DNA from: Kitasatospora aureofaciens
Lineage (GTDB): Bacteria > Actinomycetota > Actinomycetes > Streptomycetales > Streptomycetaceae
Length of the DNA: 64,000 nucleotides
Reading direction: 5' to 3'
Assembly (NCBI GenBank): GCA_000720845.1
Contig: JODU01000008.1
Location: 194,837 to 258,836 of the forward strand
Every line of letters starts with the position of its first letter. The first letter of the stretch is position 1. Under the pieces are notes generated by a model, which saw only the letters and a program-made list of their open reading frames with translations, was not told the DNA's origin and searched no databases. Below, in pieces: positions 7,959 to 15,575 of this stretch. Made by a program: the position numbers and the translations under genes.

Positions 7959-9245
7959 TCATCCCTCCCGTGCCACCGCGCACACCGCGCGGGCGATGCG
8001 TGCCACGTCCGTGTCGCCCGTGACGTAGGGCGGCATGGTGTAGACCAGATCGCGGAACGGGCGCAGCCACACGCCCTCGCGCACCGCCGCCTCCGTCGCC
8101 GCCCGCATGTCGACGGCGTGGTCGAGCTGCACCACGCCGATCGCGCCGAGCACCCGTACGTCGCGCACACCGGGCAGCTCGGCGGCGGGCGCGAGCCCCT
8201 CGGCCAGGCCCGTCTCGATCCGCTTGACCTCCGCGCGCCAGTCCTGGCCGAGCAGCAGCCCGATCGACGCGCACGCCACGGCCGCCGCCAGCGGATTGCC
8301 CATGAACGTGGGCCCGTGGGCCAGCACCGGCACCTCGCCCCGCGAGATGCCCTCGGCCACCCGCGCGGTGCACAGCGTGGCCGCCATCGTCAGATAACCG
8401 CCGGTCAGCGCCTTGCCCACACACATCACGTCCGGCGTCACCGCCGCGTGCTCCGCCGCGAACAAGGCGCCCGTGCGCCCGAACCCGGTGGCGATCTCGT
8501 CGAACACCAGCAGCACGCCCTGCGCGTCGCACGCCTCGCGCAGCACGCGCAGATAGGCGGGGGAGTGGAAGCGCATCCCGCCCGCGCCCTGCACCACCGG
8601 CTCGACGATCACCGCGGCCAGATCGTCGGCGTGCCGCTCGATCAGCGACCGCAGGTGGTCGGCGTACGCCTCCTCGTACTCCGACGGCGGGGCGTCCGCG
8701 AAGACCTGGCGCGGCAGGACGCCCGACCACAGCTCGTGCATTCCGCCCTCCGGGTCGCACACCGACATGGGCTGCCAGGTGTCGCCGTGGTAGCCGCCGC
8801 GCCAGGTGAGCAGACGGCGCTTGCCGGGGCGGCCGAGCGAACGCCAGTACTGCAGACACATCTTCACGGCGACCTCGACCGACACCGACCCGGAGTCGGC
8901 GAGGAACACGTGCTCCAGGCCCTCGGGCGACATGTCGACAAGGAGCTTCGCCAGGCGCACGGCGGGCTCGTGGGTGAGCCCGCCGAACATGACGTGGCTC
9001 ATCCGCCCCAACTGCTCGCGCGCGGCCTCGTTCAGCACCGGGTGGTTGTAGCCGTGGATCGCCGACCACCAGGACGACATCCCGTCGACCAGCTCCCCGG
9101 AGCCGTCGGCCGGCCGCAGCCGGACCCCGCTCGCCGACTCCACGACGAGCGGGTCCTGCCGGCCGGGCATGGGCCCGTACGGGTGCCATACGTGCCGCCG
9201 GTCCAGCGCCAGCAGCTCGGCGACGTTCAACGCGGGCTCAGGCAT
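7959..9245 (-). CDS. bioA: adenosylmethionine-8-amino-7-oxononanoate aminotransferase
   Basis: A 428-residue PLP enzyme converting KAPA to DAPA with SAM as amino donor. It begins ALLALDRRHVWHPYGPMPG, the usual BioA start with its substrate tyrosine and tryptophan region. SSWWSAIHGYNHPVLNEA, WRGGYHGDT, FDEIATGFGRTG and CVGKALTGGYLTMAAT follow; the Lys in GKALTGG is the PLP Schiff base. The gene overlaps the end of bioB by 8 bp and precedes bioD by 1 nt, so the biotin genes are translationally coupled. Confidence 0.96.
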   Translation of the reverse strand: MPEPALNVAELLALDRRHVWHPYGPMPGRQDPLVVESASGVRLRPADGSGELVDGMSSWWSAIHGYNHPVLNEAAREQLGRMSHVMFGGLTHEPAVRLAKLLVDMSPEGLEHVFLADSGSVSVEVAVKMCLQYWRSLGRPGKRRLLTWRGGYHGDTWQPMSVCDPEGGMHELWSGVLPRQVFADAPPSEYEEAYADHLRSLIERHADDLAAVIVEPVVQGAGGMRFHSPAYLRVLREACDAQGVLLVFDEIATGFGRTGALFAAEHAAVTPDVMCVGKALTGGYLTMAATLCTARVAEGISRGEVPVLAHGPTFMGNPLAAAVACASIGLLLGQDWRAEVKRIETGLAEGLAPAAELPGVRDVRVLGAIGVVQLDHAVDMRAATEAAVREGVWLRPFRDLVYTMPPYVTGDTDVARIARAVCAVAREG

Positions 9246-10431
9246 TGGGCGCGAGGTCCGTCCCGGCGCCGCGGCGGCGCACCGCCACCAGGTCCGTGCG
9301 GGGCTCCTCGGCGGGGCGCGGCGTCGTCGGCGCGGCGGCGGCCGCGGGGGCGCACACCCCGCCGCCCGCGTGCGAGCCGCAGCCGCCGTCGCCCGCGTGC
9401 GAGCCGCAGCCGCCGCCCTGGGCGGCCGCGCGGTGCTCCGGCAGGGTGACCTCCCCGGCGCCCTCCACCTCGAAGCCGGCGTCCGCGATCATCTCCAGGT
9501 CGGCGTGGCCCGCCTGGCCCTCGCTGGTGAGGTAGTCGCCGAGGAAGATCGAGTTGGCCAGGTGCAGGGCGAGCGGCTGCATCGTGCGCAGGTGCACCTC
9601 GCGCCCGCCCGCGATGCGCACCTCGACGTCCGGGCAGACGAACCGCGTCATCGCCAGGATGCGCAGGCACCGCTGCGGCGTGAGGTGCCACTCCGTAGCC
9701 AGCGGCGTGCCCTCCATCGGGATCAGGAAGTTGACCGGCACCGAGTCCGGGTCCAGCTCGCGCAGCGAGAAGACCACGTCGACCAGGTCCTCGTCGCTCT
9801 CGCCCATGCCCGCGATGAGACCCGAGCAGGCGGACAGCCCGGCCGCGTGCGCCTTGTTCACCGTGTCCACCCGGTCGGCGTACGTGTGCGTGGTCGTGAT
9901 GTCCCCGTACGTCGACTCGGAGGTGTTGAGGTTGTGGTTGTAGGCGTCGGCTCCGGCCTCCCGCAGGCGCTCCGCCTGGCCGTCCGAGAGCAGCCCCAGG
10001 CAGGCGCACACCTCGACCGACTCGTTCTGCTCCTTGATGGCCTTGATGGTGTCCGAGACCCGGTCCACGTCCCGGTCGGTCGGACCGCGTCCGCTGGCCA
10101 CCAGGCACACCCGCTTGGCGCCCCCGGACACCCCCGCCGCGGCGGCCGCGGAGGCCTGGTCGGGCTTGAGCCAGGTGTACTTGAGGATCTCCGCCTTGGA
10201 GCCCAGTCGCTGCGAGCAGTAGGAGCAGTCCTCGGGGCACAGTCCCGACTTGAGGTTGACGAGGTAGTTGAGTTTCACCCGCCGGCCGAACCAGTGGCGG
10301 CGCACCTTTCCGGCCGCGGCCACCACGTCGAGCACGTCGTCGTCGGAAGTGGCGAGGACGGCGAGCGCCTCCTCGCGGGTCGGCGGCTCGCGCCGAAGCC
10401 CCTTGTCCACCAGCGTGTTCAGCAGGTCCAT
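9238..10431 (-). CDS. bioB: biotin synthase with Cys/His-rich C-terminal extension
   Basis: A 397-residue radical-SAM enzyme inserting sulfur into dethiobiotin. The 4Fe-4S cluster cysteines are C65, C69 and C72 in GLCPEDCSYCSQR. LKYTWLKPDQ, the GGAKRVCLVASGRG and YNHNLNTSES motifs and the TVGG-equivalent end are canonical. Beyond the normal end (about residue 345) there is an extra tail of about 50 residues containing a 9-residue repeat, GCGSHAGDG then GCGSHAGGG, and a further Cys. Start ATG 10431. It is the first gene of the leftward operon and is divergent from bioF. Confidence 0.96.
   Translation of the reverse strand: MDLLNTLVDKGLRREPPTREEALAVLATSDDDVLDVVAAAGKVRRHWFGRRVKLNYLVNLKSGLCPEDCSYCSQRLGSKAEILKYTWLKPDQASAAAAAGVSGGAKRVCLVASGRGPTDRDVDRVSDTIKAIKEQNESVEVCACLGLLSDGQAERLREAGADAYNHNLNTSESTYGDITTTHTYADRVDTVNKAHAAGLSACSGLIAGMGESDEDLVDVVFSLRELDPDSVPVNFLIPMEGTPLATEWHLTPQRCLRILAMTRFVCPDVEVRIAGGREVHLRTMQPLALHLANSIFLGDYLTSEGQAGHADLEMIADAGFEVEGAGEVTLPEHRAAAQGGGCGSHAGDGGCGSHAGGGVCAPAAAAAPTTPRPAEEPRTDLVAVRRRGAGTDLAPNA
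9365..9414. repeat. in-frame 27-bp tandem repeat in the bioB 3' end
   Basis: A 23-bp sequence at 9365-9387 recurs exactly at 9392-9414, giving a 27-bp (9-codon) period. In bioB it encodes two copies of G-C-G-S-H-A-G, each with one Cys and one His. The period is a multiple of three, so copy-number change would keep the frame. Confidence 0.85.
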
Positions 10432-10499
10432 GAGAGCCGATCCTGTCCTGAGGGGCCGTTCGAGGCCAAGGAGACTTCGCACAACACTGACAGATCGAC

Positions 10500-10517
10500 G
10501 TGTGGGTATTGCCACAC
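10500..10517. promoter_or_regulatory. candidate operator in the bioB/bioF divergent control region
   Basis: GTGTGG-N6-CCACAC is a perfect 6-6-6 inverted repeat in the 150 bp separating the bioB and bioF starts. It lies 69 bp upstream of the bioB start and 65 bp upstream of bioF, a position from which one regulator could act on both. A TAATGT at 10540-10545 could serve as a bioF -10. The regulator is not in the window; BirA- or BioQ-like control is only a possibility. Confidence 0.45.
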
Positions 10518-10581
10518 CTCGCGGGGGTGTCCGGACCGCTAATGTCTGTTCATTGCCTACAAAACCCCGGAGGACCGCCCC

Positions 10582-11709
10582 ATGGCGTTCGGCTGGATCG
10601 AGGAGCAGGACCGGGCGCGCCGCGAGGCCGGCCTCGTACGGGTGCTGCGCCCCCGTCCGGCGGCGTCGGAGCTGCTGGACCTGGCGAGCAACGACTACCT
10701 GGGACTGGCCCGGCACCCGGCGGTCGTCGAAGGGGCGGTCGCGGCCGCCCGGACCTGGGGCGGCGGCGCGACCGGCTCCCGGCTGGTGACCGGCACGACC
10801 ACGCTGCACGCCGAACTCGAGCGCGAACTGGCCGAGTTCTGCGGATTCGAGGCCGCGCTCGTCTTCTCCTCCGGCTACGCGGCCAACCTCGCCGCGGTCA
10901 CCGCGCTGGCCCCGCACGGCAGCCTCGTCGTCTCCGACGCGGGCAACCACGCCTCTCTGATCGACGGTTGCCGGCTCGCTCGCGGCACCACCCAGGTCGT
11001 GGGGCACGCCGATCCGGACGCCGTGCGCAAGGCACTGGCGACGCACGACGGACCCGCCGTGGCCGTCTCCGACACGGTCTTCTCGGTCGACGGCGACGCC
11101 GCGCCGCTGGCCGCACTCGCCGACGCGTGCCGGGCGCACGGGGCCGGACTGGTCGTCGACGACGCCCACGGTCTCGGCGTCCTCGGCGACGGCGGCCGGG
11201 GCGCCCCGCAGGGCGCGGGCCTGGCGGGACGGGACGACGTCGTCGTGACCGTCACGCTGTCCAAGTCGCTCGGTGCCCAGGGAGGCGCCGTGCTGGGCCC
11301 CGCCCGGGTGATCGACCACCTGGTCAACGCGGCCCGTACGTTCATCTTCGACACGGGACTCGCCCCCGCCGCGGCGGGGGCGGCCCTGGCGGCGCTCAGG
11401 CTGCTCGGCCGTGAGCCGGAGCGTGCCGCGCGGGCCCGCGCCGTCGCGGCCGAACTGCACGCGCGCCTGACCGCCGCGGGTCTGGACGCGGTACGTCCGG
11501 ACGCCGCGGTCGTCTCGGTGCGCGCATCCTCCCCGGAGGGGGCCGTGCGGTGGGCGGCCGACTGCCGGGCGGCCGGCCTGTCCGTGGGCTGCTTCCGCCC
11601 TCCTTCGGTGCCCGACGGCATCTCACGGCTCAGGCTGACCGCACGTGGGGACCTCTCCGGGGAACAGATCGAACGCGCTGTACGGGTGATCGGCGACACG
11701 CGGCCATGA
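10582..11709 (+). CDS. bioF: 8-amino-7-oxononanoate synthase
   Basis: A 375-residue PLP-dependent alpha-oxoamine synthase joining alanine and pimeloyl thioester, the first committed step of ring assembly. LLDLASNDYLGLARHP (about residues 32-47), TGSRLVTGTTTLHAELE, VFSSGYAANLAA and VDDAHGLGVLG are family hallmarks; the Lys in VTLSKSLGAQGG is the PLP lysine. Start ATG 10582 follows CCGGAGGACCGCCCC. It is transcribed away from bioB; together the four genes give the complete late biotin pathway. Confidence 0.95.
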   Translation: MAFGWIEEQDRARREAGLVRVLRPRPAASELLDLASNDYLGLARHPAVVEGAVAAARTWGGGATGSRLVTGTTTLHAELERELAEFCGFEAALVFSSGYAANLAAVTALAPHGSLVVSDAGNHASLIDGCRLARGTTQVVGHADPDAVRKALATHDGPAVAVSDTVFSVDGDAAPLAALADACRAHGAGLVVDDAHGLGVLGDGGRGAPQGAGLAGRDDVVVTVTLSKSLGAQGGAVLGPARVIDHLVNAARTFIFDTGLAPAAAGAALAALRLLGREPERAARARAVAAELHARLTAAGLDAVRPDAAVVSVRASSPEGAVRWAADCRAAGLSVGCFRPPSVPDGISRLRLTARGDLSGEQIERAVRVIGDTRP

Positions 11710-11751
11710 GTCGGCGGGACACGGCCGTGCGCCGTCCGCAGTCCGGCGGGG

Positions 11752-11994
11752 TCAGTCGCGGTGGACGCCGGCGGTGAACGCCGTCCAGCTCCCGGGGGAG
11801 AAGAGCAGGGCGGGTCCGGCCGGGTTCTTGGAGTCGCGCACGGCGAGCAGCCCGGCCCAGGGACCGGCCGACGGACGGGCCGTCTCCACACAGTTGTTCG
11901 CGCCGGTGCTGTAACTGCTGCGCAGCCACCGCACACCGGTCATATCGGTGCTGACAGGGATGTTCCGGGGACGTTCGGACAGGGAGCCTGACAT
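11752..11994 (-). CDS. DUF397 protein of a whiJ-like cluster
   Basis: An 80-residue small protein with the DUF397 core TGVRWLRSSYSTGANNCVET, followed by the VRDSKNPAGPALLFSPGSWTAFTAGV ending. In Streptomyces such proteins pair with XRE regulators of the WhiJ/AbaA type; they may antagonise the regulator, though the mechanism is not settled. It starts 9 bp after the XRE stop, with its AAGGAGG site overlapping that stop, so they are one operon. An internal start at the MTGVRW methionine (about 11943) is possible and would give only the core. Confidence 0.88.
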   Translation of the reverse strand: MSGSLSERPRNIPVSTDMTGVRWLRSSYSTGANNCVETARPSAGPWAGLLAVRDSKNPAGPALLFSPGSWTAFTAGVHRD

Positions 11995-12003
11995 GGTGCC
12001 TCC

Positions 12004-12864
12004 TTACGCGCCTGCCGCGGTCGCGGCGATGAAGTCCAACGAGTCCTCGGGCGAAAGGGCATGGATCAGAAGGGCGTTGAAGGCCTCGGTATAGGCCTCT
12101 AGGTCTTCTTTCCGTTCGAGGTGCAAGCTACTCGTCAAGTGGTCGAGAACAACCACGTCCAGATCAGAAGTGCTCGAAAAGGAGAAGATTACGAAAGGGC
12201 CGGTGACACCGATGTGCGCCCCGGCGGCAAACGGCAGGACCTGGAGGCGGACGTGCGGGAGCCGCGCGGCCTCGACCAGCCGGGCCAGTTGACGGGCCAT
12301 CACCCCCGGACCGCCCACCTCCCGGCGCAGCACGGCCTCGTCCAGGACCGCGCTCAGCTCCAGGGGCGGCTCGCCGCGCAGCACGTCCTGGCGGGCCAGC
12401 CGGACCTCCACCAGCGTGTCCAGCCGTTCCGCCGGCATGCCGTCCACCGCGGCCCGCGTCACCGCGCGGGCGTACTCCGGTGTCTGGAGCAGGCCGGGCA
12501 CCACCGTGGTCTCCAGTGTGCGCATCGCGCTGGCCTGCGACTCCAGGCTGATGAAGTCGCGGTAGGTCGGTGGCAGCACCCCGCGGTACGCGTGCCACCA
12601 GTGGTGGCGTCCCCCCGCGTCCTCGGAGCGCGCCAGCATCACCAGCAGTCCCCGCAGCTGCTCGTCGTCCACGCCGTAGACGTCCAGCAGTAACCGCACG
12701 TCGGCCGGTTTCACCCCGCTCGTCCCCGTCTCGATCCGGCTGACCTTCGACTGGTGCCAGCCCACGAGCCGGGCCGCCTCGCCGCTGGTGATGCCCGCCG
12801 ACGTGCGCAGGGCGCGCAGTTCCGCGCCCAGCTTGCGGCGGCGCACCACGGGACCGTGCTGCAT
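12004..12864 (-). CDS. XRE-family regulator with DUF5753 domain; contains a TTA codon
   Basis: A 286-residue DNA-binding regulator of the WhiJ type. The N-terminal helix-turn-helix spans residues 11-65 (LGAELRALRTSAGIT, ARLVGWHQSKVSRIETG). The C-terminal DUF5753 ligand or interaction domain runs from about 90 to 280, with VVPGLLQTPEYARAV and the LQVLPF strand. ATG 12864 is preceded by AAGGGAG. Codon 58 (12691-12693) is TTA on the coding strand, the rare leucine codon read by the bldA tRNA. Expression is thus likely to be developmentally delayed. It sits with a DUF397 gene downstream and an HATPase gene divergent. Confidence 0.92.
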   Translation of the reverse strand: MQHGPVVRRRKLGAELRALRTSAGITSGEAARLVGWHQSKVSRIETGTSGVKPADVRLLLDVYGVDDEQLRGLLVMLARSEDAGGRHHWWHAYRGVLPPTYRDFISLESQASAMRTLETTVVPGLLQTPEYARAVTRAAVDGMPAERLDTLVEVRLARQDVLRGEPPLELSAVLDEAVLRREVGGPGVMARQLARLVEAARLPHVRLQVLPFAAGAHIGVTGPFVIFSFSSTSDLDVVVLDHLTSSLHLERKEDLEAYTEAFNALLIHALSPEDSLDFIAATAAGA

Positions 12865-12937
12865 GGGCCAACTCCCTTACTCCTTGTGCGCCGCCCGAAT
12901 ACGCTCTGCCGTCGCAGAGTTCACCGCTTCGAGCGAC

Positions 12938-12953
12938 AGATATATGCATATCT
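12938..12953. promoter_or_regulatory. AT-rich inverted repeat between XRE and HATPase genes
   Basis: AGATAT-ATGC-ATATCT is a perfect 6-4-6 repeat, with an unusually AT-rich core for this genome. It lies 74 bp upstream of the XRE start and 128 bp upstream of the HATPase start. The A/T hexamers could also provide a -10 for the XRE gene. Likely an autoregulatory operator or promoter; which of the two cannot be told from sequence. Confidence 0.45.
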
Positions 12954-13081
12954 TGGTGGATCGCCGCCCTTCACGGGTCCGGTGATGGCAGTCTGGCGAC
13001 GAAGCACCAGTCCGGGACCGTACTCGAACCATCCCGCTCCGTGTCGGGCCTGCGGTCCCGTGAGAAAGGGACGACATCGCC

Positions 13082-13594
13082 ATGGCAGACCATCTGGAAG
13101 CATCCGTCACTCTGCCGAGCGATCCCGCCTCGGTGGCCGCCGCGCGGACCTATGCGGTCGGCACCCTGGCGGAATGGGGGCTGCCGGGAGATGCCGACCT
13201 GGCCGAGACCGTGCGGCTCATCGTCTCCGAACTGGCGACCAACGCGGTCCAGCACACGTTCGGGCAGTCGCCCACCTTCACGGTGGACCTCGTTCTCGAT
13301 CGCGACGAGCGGCTGCGTCTGGGTGTCACCGACAGCCATCCGCGCTTCCCCAAGCGGCTGCCCGCCGCCGTCCAGCAGGACAACGGGCGGGGCATGGTGA
13401 TCATTCGCTGGCTGACCGCCGAGTGCGGCGGCAGGCTGAGGGTCCGGCCCACGCGCGAGGGCGGCAAGACCGTCTCCATCGAACTGCCCTGGACGCCCCC
13501 CGGCGGGCCGGCGGCACCCGCGGGAGTGACGGCGGGGCAGAACGCCGTCACTCCCGCGGGCGGGCTACTTGACCCGGCCGTACCAGACGCTTGA
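13082..13594 (+). CDS. HATPase_c anti-sigma-like ATP-binding protein
   Basis: A 170-residue GHKL ATPase of the RsbW/SpoIIAB-like type common beside WhiJ-type regulators. The N box is seen in VSELATNAVQHTFG (about residues 48-61), the G1 region around LGVTDSHPRF, and G2 as DNGRGMVIIRWLTAECGG. Such proteins may bind sigma or anti-sigma factors; a target is not evident here. The last 25 residues (proline/alanine-rich) are encoded by an 18-bp-arm hairpin and overlap the convergent gene by 30 bp, so they may not be functional protein. Confidence 0.85.
   Translation: MADHLEASVTLPSDPASVAAARTYAVGTLAEWGLPGDADLAETVRLIVSELATNAVQHTFGQSPTFTVDLVLDRDERLRLGVTDSHPRFPKRLPAAVQQDNGRGMVIIRWLTAECGGRLRVRPTREGGKTVSIELPWTPPGGPAAPAGVTAGQNAVTPAGGLLDPAVPDA
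13517..13560. terminator. bidirectional terminator hairpin inside the HATPase 3' end
   Basis: A perfect 18-bp stem (13517-13534 with 13543-13560) closes an 8-nt loop. It lies between the convergent HATPase and NlpC/P60 genes and ends 5 bp before the NlpC stop. A stem this long without mismatch is a strong intrinsic-type terminator for an actinomycete, though it has no T-tract. It is wholly inside the annotated HATPase frame. Confidence 0.75.
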
Positions 13595-14038
13595 GGTCCA
13601 GATCTTCTGCAGCCGCACCACGTCCCCGGTCTTCGGAGCGTGCCAGAGCCTGCCCTTCCCGGCGTAGATGCCTACGTGGTAGACGCTCCGGCCGGAGTGG
13701 AAGAACACGAGGTCGCCGACCTTGCGGCTGTGGGCCGAGATGTGGCGGGTCTTGTTGTACTGCTGCGCCGCGGTGCGCGGGAGCTTCTTGCCGGCCTTCT
13801 TGAACGAGTACAGCGTCAGGCCGGAACAGTCGAACCGGTGGGGGCCGGTGGCGCCCCAGCGGTACGGGGATCCTTTCTTGGAAGCCGCGATGGTGAGGGC
13901 TTTCGTCGCATGGCTCGCCGCGGCCGCCTCGGAGGCGACACCGGGGACCACGACGGAGCCGCCCACGGCGGCGAGGGTGAGGGCCGAGGCCGTACCGGCA
14001 CGAGCCATCAGGGACGGGACACGATTGAGCGCGGACAT
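13565..14038 (-). CDS. secreted NlpC/P60 peptidoglycan endopeptidase
   Basis: A 157-residue exported cysteine peptidase likely to cleave peptide stems in peptidoglycan. An N-terminal signal sequence (about residues 1-40, ending near SEAAAA) precedes the catalytic domain. The nucleophile is in HRFDCSGLTLYSFKKAG, the second residue in YHVGIYAGKGR, and the third in LWHAPKTGD. ATG 14038 is preferred to the TTG two codons upstream because GAAGGG lies 6 nt before it. The leader carries a ydaO-type riboswitch, so expression should follow c-di-AMP. Confidence 0.9.
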   Translation of the reverse strand: MSALNRVPSLMARAGTASALTLAAVGGSVVVPGVASEAAAASHATKALTIAASKKGSPYRWGATGPHRFDCSGLTLYSFKKAGKKLPRTAAQQYNKTRHISAHSRKVGDLVFFHSGRSVYHVGIYAGKGRLWHAPKTGDVVRLQKIWTSSVWYGRVK

Positions 14039-14054
14039 GCGCAACCCTTCGTCA

Positions 14055-14163
14055 GCCGCCTGTGAAGGATGACCTGTCGGATTCGGGCTGGCGAAGTTGC
14101 CCGGCCGCAGCGTGCGGCTTCACCCCAAGGACCGCTCGGTTTGGCACCTCTCACGGAGGCGGC
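14055..14163 (-). ncRNA. ydaO/yuaA-type c-di-AMP riboswitch
   Basis: Read on the minus strand, the leader holds the conserved ydaO segments in order: a GAGCGGTCCTTGGGGTGAAG element, a variable GC hairpin (CCGCACGCTGCGG), then GCCCGAATCCGACAGG and TCATCCTTCACAGGCG. The ends GCCGCCT (14163-14157) and AGGCGGC (14061-14055) pair perfectly as a 7-bp P1. The aptamer ends 16 nt before the NlpC/P60 start, so P1 formation can affect the GAAGGG site or a terminator. c-di-AMP-sensing aptamers upstream of actinobacterial cell-wall hydrolases are established; the match here is by eye. Confidence 0.85.
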
Positions 14164-14568
14164 CGTCCCGGCGACCCGTCGTGCTCGGGTCCTCCACTCC
14201 TGCCGATCCACTTCCTGTCGACCTGGCGTCCGGACGGCGGCAGGACTCGGCGTCCGCCCGGACCGCCCCGCCGCTGCGGCGGGGGCTTGTCGTCAGTCAC
14301 GGATCTTGTCCCGCCCACGGGGAAAATCCCAACGGAACGCGTCCTTTGTGTTGTTACGTCCCACTCGCCCGTTCGGGTCGCCACCCCGTGTTCGAAGTGC
14401 CGCCGAGCGCGGTGACGGGCCCGGGACCAGCGGCGGAGCGGGAGTTCGCACCCGCGGGGCGCGGGGCGCCGCAACTTCGACCGGTCACGAAACGGAGGTG
14501 TCCCTACGCCGAAAGGGGGTACGCCGTTTGGTCCGTTTCGGCCAGGCGTCGGGCCGGCCCCGACCCCC
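14164..14568. other. upstream leader and promoter region of the NlpC/P60 gene
   Basis: About 400 bp with no supported gene. It contains a perfect 9-1-9 hairpin at 14266-14284 (CCCCGCCGC-T-GCGGCGGGG). A weak minus-strand promoter candidate, TCCCAA/ATCTTG on the plus strand (14327-14332 and 14303-14308), reads TTGGGA-N18-CAAGAT on the coding strand. Transcripts starting there would have a leader of about 250 nt including the riboswitch. No tRNA or peptide gene is convincing. Confidence 0.45.
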
Positions 14569-14877
14569 TCAACTCCCGGAGTGCGGCGGAAGGCCGACCC
14601 GCGCGGTCCGGCGCTCGCCGTCCAGCACCCGCAGCGCCCGGGCCAGGGTCGCGGCGTGCAGCTCCGTCTCGCCGCGCCGGTGCATCAGCGCCAGCGCGTC
14701 ACGCAGCGCCGCCGCCTTGCCGACCAGCGCCTGGGCGGCCCGCAGGCCGCCGTAGGTGTCGCCGACGCGCCCGGGGTTGATGCGCCCGAGCAGGTCGACG
14801 ACGTCCAGATAGCGGTCGATGACCTCGGCCTCGGCGCGGGTCAGGGCGGGCAGCGGGGGCAACTCGGGTGGCAGCAC
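14569..14877 (-). CDS. small helical protein co-transcribed with clpP
   Basis: A 102-residue protein of unknown family. It is leucine/alanine-rich and predicted helical (LTRAEAEVIDRYLDVVDLLGRI, AAQALVGKAAALRDALALMH, ATLARALRVLDGERR). It has no signal peptide or recognisable motif. The GTG start at 14877 is 7 bp after the ClpP stop, and a very strong GAGGTGATCC site overlaps that stop, so both proteins are made from one message. An adaptor or partner role for the ClpP is only inferred from this linkage. Confidence 0.75.
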   Translation of the reverse strand: MLPPELPPLPALTRAEAEVIDRYLDVVDLLGRINPGRVGDTYGGLRAAQALVGKAAALRDALALMHRRGETELHAATLARALRVLDGERRTARVGLPPHSGS

Positions 14878-14884
14878 GGGCGGA

Positions 14885-15520
14885 TCACCTCGCGCCGGGC
14901 GAGGCGGGCGGGGTCCTGCGGCCGGGCACGATCCGGTCCACCAGGCCGTACTCCAGCGCCTGCCGGGCGTCGAGGACCGTCTCCCGCTCGATGTCCGCGT
15001 GCACCTGCTCGCGACCGCGGCCCGTGTGCCGTACGAGGATCTCCTCCAGGAGGGCGCGGACGCGGACCAGTTCGCCGGCGTGGACGGCCAGGTCGCTCGC
15101 CTGCCCCTCCACCGGTTCGGTGAGCGCCGGCTGGTGGATCACCACCCGGGCGCCCGGCAGGACCGCGCGCTTGCCGGGGGTGCCCGCCGCGAGCAGCACC
15201 GCGGCGGACGAACCGGCCTGCCCGAGGCAGGTCGTCGCCACGTCGCAGGCGACGTAGCGCATCGTGTCGTAGATCGCCGTCATGGCGGTGAAGGAGCCGC
15301 CGGGCGAGTTGACGTAGAGCTCGATGTCCCGGTCCGGTGCCTGGTGCTCCAGGTACATGAACTGTGCCGTCACGTCGTTCGCGGAGGTCTCGTCGATCGG
15401 TGTCCCGAGGAAGACGATCCGCTCCTGGAGCAGCTTGGAGTACGGGTCCGACGTCCGGGCCCCGGAACTCGTGCGTTCGGTGAACTCGGGCAGGACACGG
15501 CGGGCGGACGGTCGGATCAT
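14885..15520 (-). CDS. ClpP-type serine peptidase paralogue
   Basis: A 211-residue ClpP subunit. The core begins YSKLLQERIVFLGTPID; NSPGGSFTAMTAIYDTM is the handle region. The catalytic Ser is in CLGQAGSSAAVLLAAG, the His in ARVVIHQPA and the Asp in GLVDRI, so the triad is intact. GQAGSSA replaces the usual GQAASMGA, marking it as a divergent paralogue rather than the housekeeping pair. ATG 15520 follows GAGGAGGGGTTCGTC. No Clp ATPase is adjacent. It is divergent from a Phd/YefM-type antitoxin gene across a palindromic operator. Confidence 0.9.
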   Translation of the reverse strand: MIRPSARRVLPEFTERTSSGARTSDPYSKLLQERIVFLGTPIDETSANDVTAQFMYLEHQAPDRDIELYVNSPGGSFTAMTAIYDTMRYVACDVATTCLGQAGSSAAVLLAAGTPGKRAVLPGARVVIHQPALTEPVEGQASDLAVHAGELVRVRALLEEILVRHTGRGREQVHADIERETVLDARQALEYGLVDRIVPGRRTPPASPGAR

Positions 15521-15575
15521 GACGAACCCCTCCTCGTGGCAAAAAACCGTCTTCGGCGGCACTGGCTCTGTTGAA

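Noticed and set aside
10432..11460. Upstream in-frame extension of bioB to 740 residues
   Set aside because: It runs through the control region and antisense to bioF; BioB homology starts at 10431.
14080..14100. A tRNA T-loop-like GCGAATCCG/CGAATC string
   Set aside because: No cloverleaf can be formed; the sequence belongs to the ydaO aptamer.
14266..14284. Terminator of the clpP-partner operon
   Set aside because: A good hairpin, but nearly 290 bp after that operon's stop and inside the likely leader of the NlpC/P60 gene, so its role is left open.
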